Below are positions 8,173 to 16,807 of a DNA stretch of 64,000 nt, one piece after another; the stretch's first letter is position 1; the number at the start of each line of letters is the position of its first letter. A model generated the notes under the pieces. The model ran no database searches and was not told the DNA's origin. It worked only from the letters and a program-made list of their open reading frames with translations. The stretch is from JAGQPD01 sp020426865. Its GTDB lineage: Bacteria; Planctomycetota; Planctomycetia; Pirellulales; Pirellulaceae. The translations under genes and the position numbers were made by a program. The stretch spans positions 496,001-560,000 of the forward strand of contig JAWKTN010000001.1 of NCBI GenBank assembly GCA_041399065.1. The letters are read 5' to 3'.

Positions 8173-10836
8173 TTATGTTTCCTCGTTTCGCATGGATGAA
8201 TAAAAACGGATGCCAGGAGCAAACGCGCCCAGAATTGCGGGTATCATACTCACGCCCAGGATCAGCAACCATCCGTTGAGTCCTGGCCGCTCGGTCTGCA
8301 ATACGCCAGAAAGCGGCGACCAGTAGACGGCCAGCAGCAGGAGCGATACGCAAAGCACCAGCGATCCCCAAATCCAGGGATTGCGCACGACGTCGTTGTT
8401 CCAAACGGCCGAGCCCCGATCTCGCAGGTTCAGCACGAACCACAATTTGGCAAAGCCGAGTGTCAGGAACGAAACGGTGATCGCCTTCATCTCGTCGAAG
8501 CCCAGCCATATCAAAGCCAAACTGAGCGCGGCGAGCACGCAAGCGCCAATGATGACGCTCCAGCCGCCGATGGCCGACCAGTGATGAAGGGTCAGCACCG
8601 ACTCGCGCGGATCGCGAGGCGGACGGTTCATCACGTCGCGGCTTCCTGTGCCGACGCCCAGGGCCAGGGCGGGAAACACATCCGTCAACACATTCAGAAA
8701 CAGGATTTGCAGCGGCCGCAGTGGAATGGGCATCTGAGCCAACGACGCCAGCGTGACGACGAGGATCTCCGCTAGGTTTGTGCAGAGCATGAAGATCACG
8801 GACTTTCGGATGTTGGCGAAGATGATGCGGCCTTGCCGGACCGCGGCAACAATTGTGGAGAACTGGTCGTCCCGCAACACCATGTCGGCCATCTGCTTGG
8901 CGGCGTCGGTTCCTCGCTTGCCCATCGCCACGCCGATGTCGGCTTGCTTCAGCGCCGGTGCGTCGTTCACGCCGTCGCCGGTCATAGCGACAATTTCACC
9001 CTGCTCTTGATAAAGCTTGACGAGATTTAGCTTTTGCTCCGGCGTGACGCGCGCGAAGACGTTCGTTTCCAACAGGTCTCGGCGGTCCTCATCGGATAGC
9101 TGCTTCCAATCGCCCAACTCGCTGCCGTGGGCGGCCGAACCGTCGTGAGCCAGCCCGACCTGCTCGCCGATCGCTTGTCCGGTGTCGGGCCGATCACCGG
9201 TGACCATGACGACTCGCATTCCAGCGCGTTGACACTCTTCGATCGAGTCGGCAATATCGTCACGAGGCGGATCGACCATGCCAATCAGACCGACAAATCT
9301 CAAGTCGTCGTAGGGTTCCGCGTCGGCTGAGTCGACCTGCTTGTCTGCGATCGCAAGCAATCGCAATCCTTTGCCGGCCAGTTCGTTGGCTCGCTCTAAC
9401 CATTGCCCGCGCTGATCGTCGATCAGTTCAAGATCTCCATCGGGACCGGCGATGCGAGCGCATTTGTCCAACACGGATTCCGGCGAACCCTTGACGGCGA
9501 CGAGCAGTCCGTCGTCCGTGTGATGAAACGTGGCCATCATCATGACGTCCGGATCGAAGGAGACTTCGCGCTGTTCCGGCAGCTCTTCGACTAGCTCATC
9601 TCGAGACAGGTCGAATCGCTGGCCGACTTCCAACAACGCGACCTCCGTCGGATCGCCCGCCGAGTTGCCTTCCTCGCCGTCGCCGAGCGTGGCGTTGTTA
9701 CACAAGACGCTGATTCGAATCAGCCGCTTGAGGGACGTGTCGTCAATCTCCTTCGCCCGATCCTGCGTACCAGCCAATTCGTGATCGCCGGCGGGCGTTA
9801 ACGCTCGCCGCACGGCCATCTTGTTCTCGGTCAGGGTTCCTGTTTTGTCGGTGAATATAACGCGTGTCGCGCCGAGCGTTTCGACGGCTGTCAGACGATT
9901 GACCAGCGCGTTGCGGCGGGCCATCAGCCACATGCCGCGAGCCAGCGCGATCGTGGCGACGATCGGCAGTCCTTCCGGCACGGCCGCCACGCCGAGTGCG
10001 ATCGCCGTTTCGATCATCAACACGGTGTCGCGCCCGGCGATCAGCCCCGTCACGGCGACCACCGCCGCGATGCTGAGTGTAATCCAGGCGAGGCGGCGGC
10101 CCAGCTTGTCGAGCTTTTGTTGCAGCGGCGTTGCTTGCTCCTGGGCCTTTTCAGCCATTTCTGAGATTCGTCCCAGCTCGGTATCCATTCCCGTGGCCAC
10201 GACGACGCCTTCGCCATTTCCTTCGGCGACCGACGTGCCCTTGTAGAGCATGCTGGTCCGCTCGGCCAGCGGCGTATCCTCGTCAACGGCATTGGGTGTT
10301 TTGTGGACAGGAACGGATTCTCCAGTCAACGCAGCTTCATTGAGGCGCAATTGCTCGACGCTGAGTAGACGGATGTCGGCAGGAATCAATTCTTCTGGAC
10401 CGATGATTGCAATGTCGCCCGGCACCAGGTCCTCGGCATCGACTTCTTGCTCCTCGCCATCACGCCGGACGCGCGACCGATGTTTCCCCAGTTGCCGCAG
10501 GGCCTCCATCGAGCGAACTGCCTTCCATTCGCTGAAGAAACCGATCAGTGTGTTGACCAGCGTTACCGCCAGCAGAGCGATACCTTCGGGCCAGCGGGCC
10601 GTAGCAATGGCAGCAACGGCCGCCGCGGCCAGAATGATAATGACAATGCTCTTGAACTGGTCCTCGAGGATCAGCCAAACGCTGCGCTGTTGGACCTTTC
10701 GCAGTTGGTTCGCGCCGTACTCCTTGCTGCGTTCATCGACAGCGTCCCGCGACAGGCCGCGGTCCCGATCCGAATGCAGACGGGAAACGGCTTCGTCCAG
10801 ATCCAGTGCATGATATGTTTGGATGTTTTCTGCCAT
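8173..10836 (-). CDS. Cation-translocating P-type ATPase (P2, PacL/Ca2+-like)
   Basis: An 887-residue P2-type ATPase with a cytoplasmic cation-ATPase N-domain (LDEAVSRL...GLSRDAVDER), actuator TGES motif, phosphorylation motif DKTGTLTENKMAV, KGSPE nucleotide-binding motif and hinge MTGDGVNDAPALKQADIGVAMG. The M4 segment reads GVAAVPEGLPIV, a PEGLP motif typical of Ca2+/Na+/K+-type pumps. The C-terminal six-helix cation-ATPase domain is complete. It would expel Ca2+ or Na+ at ATP cost; the exact ion cannot be read from sequence. No sigma-54-like site lies directly upstream, where there is an imperfect palindrome (10850-10905), so it may depend on read-through from the copB side. Confidence 0.9.
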   Translation of the reverse strand: MAENIQTYHALDLDEAVSRLHSDRDRGLSRDAVDERSKEYGANQLRKVQQRSVWLILEDQFKSIVIIILAAAAVAAIATARWPEGIALLAVTLVNTLIGFFSEWKAVRSMEALRQLGKHRSRVRRDGEEQEVDAEDLVPGDIAIIGPEELIPADIRLLSVEQLRLNEAALTGESVPVHKTPNAVDEDTPLAERTSMLYKGTSVAEGNGEGVVVATGMDTELGRISEMAEKAQEQATPLQQKLDKLGRRLAWITLSIAAVVAVTGLIAGRDTVLMIETAIALGVAAVPEGLPIVATIALARGMWLMARRNALVNRLTAVETLGATRVIFTDKTGTLTENKMAVRRALTPAGDHELAGTQDRAKEIDDTSLKRLIRISVLCNNATLGDGEEGNSAGDPTEVALLEVGQRFDLSRDELVEELPEQREVSFDPDVMMMATFHHTDDGLLVAVKGSPESVLDKCARIAGPDGDLELIDDQRGQWLERANELAGKGLRLLAIADKQVDSADAEPYDDLRFVGLIGMVDPPRDDIADSIEECQRAGMRVVMVTGDRPDTGQAIGEQVGLAHDGSAAHGSELGDWKQLSDEDRRDLLETNVFARVTPEQKLNLVKLYQEQGEIVAMTGDGVNDAPALKQADIGVAMGKRGTDAAKQMADMVLRDDQFSTIVAAVRQGRIIFANIRKSVIFMLCTNLAEILVVTLASLAQMPIPLRPLQILFLNVLTDVFPALALGVGTGSRDVMNRPPRDPRESVLTLHHWSAIGGWSVIIGACVLAALSLALIWLGFDEMKAITVSFLTLGFAKLWFVLNLRDRGSAVWNNDVVRNPWIWGSLVLCVSLLLLAVYWSPLSGVLQTERPGLNGWLLILGVSMIPAILGAFAPGIRFYSSMRNEET

Positions 10837-10849
10837 TGTTCCTGTAGCT

Positions 10850-10905
10850 GAACTCGCCAGAGTTTGGCCGAGGTGTGATTTACTTCACCACACTCTGGCA
10901 AGTTC
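10850..10905. repeat. Inverted repeat upstream of the P-type ATPase
   Basis: Arms GAACTCGCCAGAGT (10850-10863) and ACTCTGGCAAGTTC (10892-10905) are complementary at 13 of 14 positions around a 28-base spacer. The sequence belongs to the same element family as the repeats at 8096, 14692, 25350 and 40357. It lies 14-70 bp upstream of the ATPase start and could act as a terminator for the decayed gene behind it, or simply be an intergenic repeat. Confidence 0.6.
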
Positions 10906-10938
10906 GGCGACGAAGCAATTCATGACCTTTACTTGTTT

Positions 10939-11402
10939 TCACTCTTTGGAAAGCTTGAACTCACGTCGATCGCTCTCCGAGAATGTGTACACCCGATCTC
11001 GGAAACCAATTCTGGCTGGGCCGGACCAGCCGTGCTCGAACGCGACCGACAGCTTGTCATGTGTCGCGTGGAGCTGCAGCCCGTGGCTGCGATAGCGCTG
11101 CGCTCGAAACCACGCCCGCATGATTCAGACCGAGCGCCTCGGTCAGCCACAACTCGGCGCGGCCTTTGTCCCATTCGACATCGGGCTGCAACTCGAAAAT
11201 CTTCTTGCCGCCCTTCTTGCGCAATTTGGGATACGTAGTCGCGGTCGATGTCGAATGGCTCGTGCGATTCGCCTTCCCTCTCCGCGCGGCACTGGAGATA
11301 CCCATCGAACATCCGCGTCCACGCTTTGGCATGCACGTTGCCCGTTTGCGTGACGACGCCGTCCATGTCGAGAGTCGCGGCTTGAAATTGACTCAGTTCC
11401 AC
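10939..11402 (-). pseudogene. Decayed HAD phosphatase / trehalose-phosphatase / GH65 composite
   Basis: Three fragments in different frames follow one another. The start (from 11402) reads FQAATLDMDGVVTQTGNVHA, then PFDIDRDYV, the N-terminus of a beta-phosphoglucomutase-like HAD protein. Around 11225-11130 another frame reads GGKKIFELQPDVEWDKGRAE, the conserved C-terminal signature of trehalose-6-phosphate phosphatase. Nearest the 3' end, THDKLSVAFEHGW...RDRVYTF resembles the beta-sandwich tail of GH65 sugar phosphorylases. Each piece is far below family length, so successive deletions have joined remnants of a trehalose or kojibiose metabolism locus. The HAD and TPP pieces are fairly clear; the GH65 piece is weaker. 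No functional product is expected. Confidence 0.65.
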
Positions 11403-11435
11403 GTCGGTCGCTCCCCTGCGGAGCGCGCAGCGGTC

Positions 11436-13568
11436 TCAGGCATGCGCGTGCTCCGACGCTTGTTCTTGCTTTGGCTTGCTTTCGTCCTGCGACTTTGGCC
11501 TATCTCTCGTCTCAGATTCCGGCGCACTCAGTAAACGCGAGTTGATCGCCACGATGACGGTCGAAACCGACATCACGATTGCTCCGACGGCCGGCGGCAG
11601 GATGACGCCCAGCGGCGCGGCGACGCCGGCGGCCAACGGAATCGCGATGACGTTGTAGCCGCTGGCCCACCACAGGTTTTGCACCATCTTGTTGTAAGTG
11701 TTCTGGGCCAGCGAGACGATGTGCAGCACGTCGCGTGGATCGGAGTTGACCAGCACGATGTCGGCCGTTTCCATTGCCACGTCAGTGCCAGCCCCGATGG
11801 CGATGCCCACGTCGGCCTCGGCAAGGGCGGGTGCGTCATTGATGCCGTCGCCAACCATTGCCACGGTCAAGCCCTGGTCACGCAGGCCGCGAATCTTCTT
11901 TGCCTTGTCGTTGGGCAGGACTTCCGCGAAGAAGTCGTCCAGCCCTAACTCGTCGGCCACCGCACGGGCAACCGCTTCCGAATCGCCAGTGATCATCATG
12001 ACCTTGACCTCCATTTTCTTCAGCCGGTCGATCGCCTCACGCGACTCCTGGCGAACCACGTCGCCCAGGGCGATCGCGCCTTGGACCTGATCGTCCACGA
12101 GCACGTACACCACGGTTTTGCCTTGCTCTGCGAGTTCGCGGACTTCGTCGTGGTCGGCCTGCATGTCGTGTTCTTTCAAATAGCCTGGGCTGACCACTTC
12201 CACCGACCGGTCTTCGACTTCGGCGTGGGCACCTTTGCCGGCAATGGCCTGGAAATCGTTCGGTTTGGGCCAGCGGATTTCCAGCACTTCCGCCTTGGCA
12301 ACGATGCCTTGTGCGATCGGGTGCTCGGACTGGCTTTCGATCGACGCGGACAGTCTTAAAAGTTCGTTTTCGTCCATTTCCTCCAGCGAGACGACATCGC
12401 TGACCGCGAATCGCCCTTCGGTCAACGTGCCCGTCTTGTCGAAGACCACCGCATCCAGGAGTCGTGCCCGTTCAAAGCCGTTGCGGTCGCGGATGAGCAA
12501 TCCACGCTTGGCGCCAAGCGCGGTCGAGACGGCCACCACCAGAGGCACGGCTAGACCGAGCGCGTGGGGGCAAGTGATGACCATCACCGTGACCATTCGT
12601 TCGAGCGCGAAATCGAACTCGCGGCCGATCATCAACCAGACCGCCAAGGTCACCACACCCACGCTGACGGCGATCAGCGTCAGCCAGAACGCAGCGCGGT
12701 CGGCCAGATTCTGCGAGCGGGAACGAGATTCTTGGGCGTTGCGCACGGTCTTTATGACTTGTGAAAGGTACGTGTCTTCGCCGGTCCTCTGGACCTCGAG
12801 CGTAATCGACGACTCGCCGTTGACCGAACCGCCGATCACTTCGTCGCCTTCCGTCTTCTCCACCGGCTGGCTCTCGCCGGTGAGCATCGATTGATCGACG
12901 CTGGTCGTGCCTTCAATGATCTGACCGTCGATCGGAATCTTTTCACCAGGCTTGACCAGCACACGATCATCAGGTTTTAGCTTTGTGACCGGCACGTCCT
13001 CTGTCGAATCGTCCTCCCGCAGGCGATGGGCTTCGTTGGGCATCAACTTGACCAGTTCTTCCAGAGCACCGGAAGCGTTCATCACGCTCCGCATCTCGAT
13101 CCAGTGGCCGAGCAACATGACGTCGATCAGCGTGGCCAACTCCCAGAAGAAGACGCGGCCTTCCAACCCGAAGACTACCAATGAGCTGTAGCCGTACGCC
13201 GTGACGATCGCCAGCCCGATCAGGGTCATCATGCCCGGTTCGAGTTTTCTCAGCTCGTCGACCAGCCCCTTGAGAAACGGCCAGCCGCCATAGAGGAACA
13301 CGACCGATGCCAAGGCAAATTGGACGTATTGCTCACCAGTAAATGCGAGCGTTTCCTCCAGCCCCAACCAGCCCTGGATCATCTTCGAAAGCGCCAGGAT
13401 CGGCAGCGTCAACACCAGCGAAACCCAAAACCGCCGACGGAAGTCGTTCAGCATATGCTCGTGGTGGGCCTGGTGATTTCCGCCGTGATCGTCGTGTTCC
13501 TCGTGACCGCCATGGTGCTCTTGGCCGTGATCATGTTCTTTCTGGGATTGCGGTTGTGAATTGTCCAT
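11436..13568 (-). CDS. copB: CopB-type heavy-metal P1B ATPase
   Basis: A 710-residue P1B ATPase starting at ATG 13568. The first 45 residues are a His-rich cytoplasmic tail (HDHGQEHHGGHEEHDDHGG) with no CxxC domain. Membrane helix 6 has CPH (ITCPHALGLAVPLV), the hallmark of the P1B-3/CopB group that exports Cu2+, Cu+ or Ag+. TGES, DKTGTLTEGRF, SEHPIAQG and GDGINDAPALAEADVGIAIG complete the catalytic set. It acts in the inner membrane in metal detoxification. A strong sigma-54-like promoter is at 13636-13651 and a 15-bp palindrome at 13748-13762, so it appears to belong to the window-wide regulon. Confidence 0.92.
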   Translation of the reverse strand: MDNSQPQSQKEHDHGQEHHGGHEEHDDHGGNHQAHHEHMLNDFRRRFWVSLVLTLPILALSKMIQGWLGLEETLAFTGEQYVQFALASVVFLYGGWPFLKGLVDELRKLEPGMMTLIGLAIVTAYGYSSLVVFGLEGRVFFWELATLIDVMLLGHWIEMRSVMNASGALEELVKLMPNEAHRLREDDSTEDVPVTKLKPDDRVLVKPGEKIPIDGQIIEGTTSVDQSMLTGESQPVEKTEGDEVIGGSVNGESSITLEVQRTGEDTYLSQVIKTVRNAQESRSRSQNLADRAAFWLTLIAVSVGVVTLAVWLMIGREFDFALERMVTVMVITCPHALGLAVPLVVAVSTALGAKRGLLIRDRNGFERARLLDAVVFDKTGTLTEGRFAVSDVVSLEEMDENELLRLSASIESQSEHPIAQGIVAKAEVLEIRWPKPNDFQAIAGKGAHAEVEDRSVEVVSPGYLKEHDMQADHDEVRELAEQGKTVVYVLVDDQVQGAIALGDVVRQESREAIDRLKKMEVKVMMITGDSEAVARAVADELGLDDFFAEVLPNDKAKKIRGLRDQGLTVAMVGDGINDAPALAEADVGIAIGAGTDVAMETADIVLVNSDPRDVLHIVSLAQNTYNKMVQNLWWASGYNVIAIPLAAGVAAPLGVILPPAVGAIVMSVSTVIVAINSRLLSAPESETRDRPKSQDESKPKQEQASEHAHA

Positions 13569-13635
13569 GTCGATACACTCCTGCATCGGCCTGTGGCGCG
13601 ACTCTTCTCTTAGAAGTCGGGAAACTATATGGAGT

Positions 13636-13651
13636 TGCAAATCCAGTGCCA
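13636..13651 (-). promoter_or_regulatory. Sigma-54-like promoter of copB
   Basis: Read on the minus strand: TGGCACT-GGAT-TTGCA, an almost exact -24/-12 element with GG and GC separated by 10 bases. It ends 68 bp before the copB start. Confidence 0.75.
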
Positions 13652-13747
13652 CACCTGATTACCGGATTCCTGGTCGGTGTCGCCGAAATAGTGGCGCGCT
13701 CGCAATGGCGAACGCGGCAATGGCGTGGAGATAACTGGCCGACAACA

Positions 13748-13762
13748 GCGACATTCTGTCGC
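13748..13762. promoter_or_regulatory. Putative enhancer-binding palindrome (copB)
   Basis: GCGACA-TTC-TGTCGC is a perfect 6+3+6 palindrome 97 bp upstream of the copB sigma-54-like promoter. Near-identical palindromes occur at 35722, 51831 and 57458, each next to such a promoter. This is the expected place for an activator (bEBP) site. Confidence 0.6.
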
Positions 13763-13796
13763 ACCTTGAGTTCTCGATTCTGGCAGAACGTTCGCA

Positions 13797-14125
13797 TGAT
13801 TTGAAGAAAGGCTGCTTCCCAAGAAGCAAGGTCTCGGCCGCTACATATACAGGGCGTCAACAGGGAGCCGAGAAAACTCACTCGCCGCGCGTCGCGTTTG
13901 TAGTGGCGTCTCAGGAGCCTGAAACCGCAAATCGGATCGTGGCGTGCAAGTTGCGACAACCTGGTAGCATTGTCCGCGCGAACCATGCCGGCGAACATGA
14001 CCATCAGACACTTTTGCTGGCACGCAGTAGCCGCAGTAGTTCTCAAGAGGCATTTGTGATGGACTTCCTTGGTTCGGTAGTTCCCGTAGACTCGGCGGAG
14101 TCCGTCTGATTTCAGGAGAACGCTC
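13797..14125. other. Leader without a convincing gene
   Basis: These 330 bp precede the hypothetical gene at 14126. A frame at 13801-14109 has no ribosome site and no recognisable protein character. A weaker sigma-54-like sequence (TGGCAGA-ACGT-TCGCA) at 13781-13796 on the plus strand has the correct GG-N10-GC spacing and could serve that gene, but it is only 18 bp from the palindrome at 13748. Confidence 0.4.
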
Positions 14126-14632
14126 ATGAACACCCAAGAACGAAACAAACACAGACGGAACAGTCATTCTTCTAGCGAAACCGACAGTGGCCCACAGTTC
14201 GGCGATGCGCTTCTGAAGTTCGAAAAATGTCTGGAGGCGCCGGTAGTTCCGGGCGAGCTGCCTTCGTGGACGAGCGCTGTCGGGCATGCCTTCAAGAACT
14301 TTGCGGAGCCGCTGCATCGCGAAATCGAAGAAATACACAAAGACCATTTCGCAGAAATTAGCGAGGAAGCCCCTGATCTGCTGCGGCGGGTCGAGCAAAT
14401 GCGTGAAGAGGACTCGAAATTGCTCGTGCTTTACGAAGAACTTAGTAATAAGCTGCGAAAATTGCGCGAAGGAGCGGAGCGAGTGGAGCCGCACGAGAGC
14501 AAGTTGGAGAAGGCTCGGGACGTATTGGTCGATGAAGGCTTGCAGTTCGTCATCCGTGCGCGTAAGCAGCAGCAAGCCATCAGTACCTGGTTACTGGAAG
14601 CATTTTATCGCGATCGGGGTGTCGCCGACTAG
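14126..14632 (+). CDS. Conserved-looking helical protein of unknown function
   Basis: A 168-residue, charged and mostly helical protein with a good ribosome site (CAGGAG) before ATG 14126. A polar N-terminus of about 25 residues is followed by long amphipathic helices (FAEPLHREIEEIHKDHFAEI; LLRRVEQMREEDSKLLVLYE; LSNKLRKLREGAERVEP) suited to a helical bundle or coiled coil. No signal peptide, membrane segment or catalytic motif is visible. It is the only plus-strand gene among minus-strand neighbours. Hemerythrin-like folds have a similar outline, but the metal-binding His pattern is absent. Function unknown. Confidence 0.7.
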   Translation: MNTQERNKHRRNSHSSSETDSGPQFGDALLKFEKCLEAPVVPGELPSWTSAVGHAFKNFAEPLHREIEEIHKDHFAEISEEAPDLLRRVEQMREEDSKLLVLYEELSNKLRKLREGAERVEPHESKLEKARDVLVDEGLQFVIRARKQQQAISTWLLEAFYRDRGVAD

Positions 14633-14691
14633 CTCCACGAGTGTTGAAGCCATCCGGCCACAGACCGGCGGCCTCGACTCGTGAGGAAAGA

Positions 14692-14715
14692 CCAAGGTCC
14701 GGCGACTTCGGCTAC
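14692..14715. repeat. Dispersed intergenic repeat copy
   Basis: CCAAGGTCCGGCGACTTCGG followed by CTAC. It matches the copies at 25350-25374 and 40357-40380 almost base for base and lies between convergent genes. Confidence 0.65.
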
Positions 14716-14730
14716 GGGATTACGGAGAGT

Positions 14731-15732
14731 TTACGTGACGACGTTAATGGGTTTTCCTCTGGCAAAGGCTTGAATGTTCTCCACGGTTGTATCCAGAATC
14801 CGCTGTACGGCTTCGCGCGTGTTGAAGGCGCTGTGGGGTGTAACGACTACGTTGCGCATGTGGACTAGCACGTGATTGGCCAGCAGCGTGTTAAGGTCAT
14901 GTCGTTCTTCATACACCGACCGCAGCAGTTCGGCCTCTTCTCGAATCACCGGCTCTTCCGGCAGGACGTCCAACCCGGCTGCCGACAGCTCTTGCTCGGC
15001 CAATGCGCGAACCAGGGCTCTGGTGTCGACGACATCGCCGCGAGCCGTGTTGATCAGGACCGCGCCATCCTTCATTTTCTCAAACTCGTCGCGCGAGATG
15101 AGATGACGCGTCTTCTCATTGGCGGGAACGTGCAGGCTGACGACGTCGGAGCCCGCCAACAGTTCGTCCATGCTCGCGTACCGAAAGTCGAGTCGCCTGG
15201 CTGCTTCCTCATCCGGCTCGATTTCAAAGGCCACGACGTCCATACCGAATCCCTTGGCGATTCGGATCGTCTCGCGCCCGATACCGCCGGTCCCGACAAT
15301 GCCCATCGTCTTACCTTGCAGATCAAATCCTTGCAGGCCCTTGGGCGAGAAGTCTCCCTTACGCGTACGGTCGATGGCCTCTTCAAGCTTGTGGCTGATC
15401 GTTAGCAAGAGACCGAAAACGTGTTCGGCCACCGTGTTGCTGCCATACGTCGGCACGTTGCAAACGGTGATTTCGCGCTCGCGGCAGACGCCGAGCGGGA
15501 TGTGATCGAATCCTGTCGATCGAGTGGCGATGAGCTTGAGGCTCGCAAGCTGCTCCATCACCTGGTCATCAAATGTGGAAGTCACAAATCCTGACACCAC
15601 TTCGGCGTCGGCGTGCTCGCTGGCGTTTTCGGTCGTTAGCGGATCCGCCAACATTCTCAATTCGTGCTCATCCGCCAAGCGATCAAAGCCTACGCGTTCC
15701 CAGTCTTCCAGGTCAAAGACGGCGACTTTCAT
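14731..15732 (-). CDS. D-lactate dehydrogenase-like 2-hydroxyacid dehydrogenase
   Basis: A 333-residue NAD-dependent D-2-hydroxyacid dehydrogenase. The Rossmann motif is GIVGTGGIGRETIRIAKGFG. Substrate-domain signatures include STGFDHI, TVAEHVFGLLL, HVPANEKTRHLI and NTARGDVVDTRAL, and the catalytic His lies in VTPHSAFNTREA. The arrangement and C-terminus fit fermentative D-lactate dehydrogenase more than glycerate or phosphoglycerate dehydrogenase. It would regenerate NAD+ by reducing pyruvate in the cytoplasm. Its ATG overlaps the stop of the upstream lipoprotein gene by 4 bp, so it is translated from the same message that starts at the 16689 promoter. Confidence 0.85.
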   Translation of the reverse strand: MKVAVFDLEDWERVGFDRLADEHELRMLADPLTTENASEHADAEVVSGFVTSTFDDQVMEQLASLKLIATRSTGFDHIPLGVCREREITVCNVPTYGSNTVAEHVFGLLLTISHKLEEAIDRTRKGDFSPKGLQGFDLQGKTMGIVGTGGIGRETIRIAKGFGMDVVAFEIEPDEEAARRLDFRYASMDELLAGSDVVSLHVPANEKTRHLISRDEFEKMKDGAVLINTARGDVVDTRALVRALAEQELSAAGLDVLPEEPVIREEAELLRSVYEERHDLNTLLANHVLVHMRNVVVTPHSAFNTREAVQRILDTTVENIQAFARGKPINVVT

Positions 15733-16070
15733 TCGATACCCTCATGTTTGGATTGGACATCGACATCGACACCTTCGTCCCCAACAGTGACATCAACGGC
15801 CTCTCCCACCTTCACGTCGACGCCCTCCTTATCCACGTCGACTCGCAAATCGGCCCCCTGCTGATCGGCATCCGCCGAGTGTGACTCGGAAGTCGCGGAC
15901 GACTCATTTTCATCACTCGATTGCTCGGTCGCGTCCACCGGAGATTGCAGGGGCTGCTCAACTGCAGGGTTGGAAAGACGATTGGAATTCACACTTGACT
16001 CCTCGCAACCTGCGATCGCACCCAAACTGATTGCCAGCAGCGTCATGAGTGAAATACGCGCGAACATCAT
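15729..16070 (-). CDS. Small lipoprotein with VDV repeats
   Basis: A 113-residue protein with an N-terminal signal and lipobox (AIAGC, Cys about 22). A Ser/Glu/Gln-rich linker follows, then a repetitive acidic tail of alternating Val-Asp steps (LRVDVDKEGVDVKVGEAVDV, VGDEGVDVDV). It should be a membrane-anchored periplasmic protein. The repeats resemble short beta-strand repeats, possibly Ca2+-binding, but no family is recognised. It overlaps the D-lactate dehydrogenase gene by 4 bp and follows another lipoprotein gene by 66 bp. Confidence 0.7.
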   Translation of the reverse strand: MMFARISLMTLLAISLGAIAGCEESSVNSNRLSNPAVEQPLQSPVDATEQSSDENESSATSESHSADADQQGADLRVDVDKEGVDVKVGEAVDVTVGDEGVDVDVQSKHEGIE

Positions 16071-16136
16071 GTCGCTTCTCCTATAGTCCCATAGAGTGTT
16101 TCGCTACTTCGGAAAGCGGCAGTCCATTCAAGTGGG

Positions 16137-16631
16137 CTACTCGAACTCCTTCGCAGCTTCATCCGTGGCGTTTTTCAAGTCGTCCCATGCAGCGTCAATC
16201 CCTTCCTTTATTTCGTGCCAGGCGTCGCCGCTGGCATCGCCCAACTGGTCGAAGTCCTCTTGCAGTTTCTTTCGCTTCTCCTTGAGAGCACTCAGCCGGT
16301 CTTCCCACTTTTGCTTTGCATCGCCCGCAAGTTCTTGGCCTTCCTGTTGCAACTGGTCGAGTTGCGAGTCGAGTTCCTCTAGCTTTTTGTTCAGCGAATC
16401 CGCATAGTCTTGCATTTCTTGCGCGGTGAACTCACGCGTGGCCTCGGTGGCCTCGCCCACTTCTTTCTTCACATCCTCCAATGTTGCCGCGTGATCCTGG
16501 GATGCGGCATCGGATTCCACACCGTTCGCTATTGATGGTGTCCCGTCGTCCGGAGTGGTACTGGGGGCGTCAGAGCACCCCAACGTCAGACCAAGAACTG
16601 TCGCGACCAGCAGGTATTGGCACGATTTCAT
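16137..16631 (-). CDS. Coiled-coil lipoprotein, sll1863-like stress family
   Basis: A 164-residue protein with signal peptide and lipobox (LGLTLGC, Cys 19). A polar linker precedes a long coiled coil (LNKKLEELDSQLDQLQQEGQ; LSALKEKRKKLQEDFDQL) that ends in GDAWHEIKEGIDAAWDDLK. That tail recurs in the cytoplasmic protein at 38006 and the lipoprotein at 62018. It is the first gene of the 16631-14731 operon and has its own sigma-54-like promoter 58 bp upstream. It is probably an envelope stress or structural protein; the biochemical role is unknown. Confidence 0.75.
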   Translation of the reverse strand: MKSCQYLLVATVLGLTLGCSDAPSTTPDDGTPSIANGVESDAASQDHAATLEDVKKEVGEATEATREFTAQEMQDYADSLNKKLEELDSQLDQLQQEGQELAGDAKQKWEDRLSALKEKRKKLQEDFDQLGDASGDAWHEIKEGIDAAWDDLKNATDEAAKEFE

Positions 16632-16688
16632 GTCTTTCTCCTGTGATTTCGAACGTTCGTATTCGTAGATAGCTTAAGTCGTGGCTGT

Positions 16689-16704
16689 CGCAACTTCTGT
16701 GCCA
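16689..16704 (-). promoter_or_regulatory. Sigma-54-like promoter of the lipoprotein/D-LDH operon
   Basis: Minus strand TGGCACA-GAAG-TTGCG with GG-N10-GC spacing, ending 58 bp before the start at 16631. No RYGACA-N3-TGTCGY palindrome was found within about 100 bp upstream. Confidence 0.65.
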
Positions 16705-16718
16705 ACTGTCATCTCAAC

Positions 16719-16770
16719 GTCGCCTGACTTGGCACGGCGGCTGTTGCAAAAAGTGTCAAAGTCAGGCGAC
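16719..16770. terminator. Hairpin behind the FMN-binding stress gene
   Basis: GTCGCCTGACTT (16719-16730) and AAGTCAGGCGAC (16759-16770) are perfectly complementary 12-bp arms. The hairpin lies just downstream of the stop of the 16808-17347 gene and upstream of the next promoter, so a terminator is likely. There is no clear U-tract. Its right arm resembles the dispersed repeat. Confidence 0.45.
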
Positions 16771-16807
16771 CTCGGCCGCCGGTGTTTCAGCCGTACGATT
16801 CTCATCG

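Noticed and set aside
14018..14033. TGGCACG-CAGT-AGCCG as a sigma-54 promoter for the 14126 gene
   Set aside because: GG and GC are 9 bases apart instead of 10, and the -12 half does not match.
13801..14109. 102-codon plus-strand frame before the 14126 gene
   Set aside because: No ribosome site, no protein-like features and an unremarkable composition.
16732..16750. TGGCACG followed by TTGCA on the plus strand
   Set aside because: The spacer is 7 bases instead of 4, and the sequence lies inside a hairpin with no plus-strand gene behind it.
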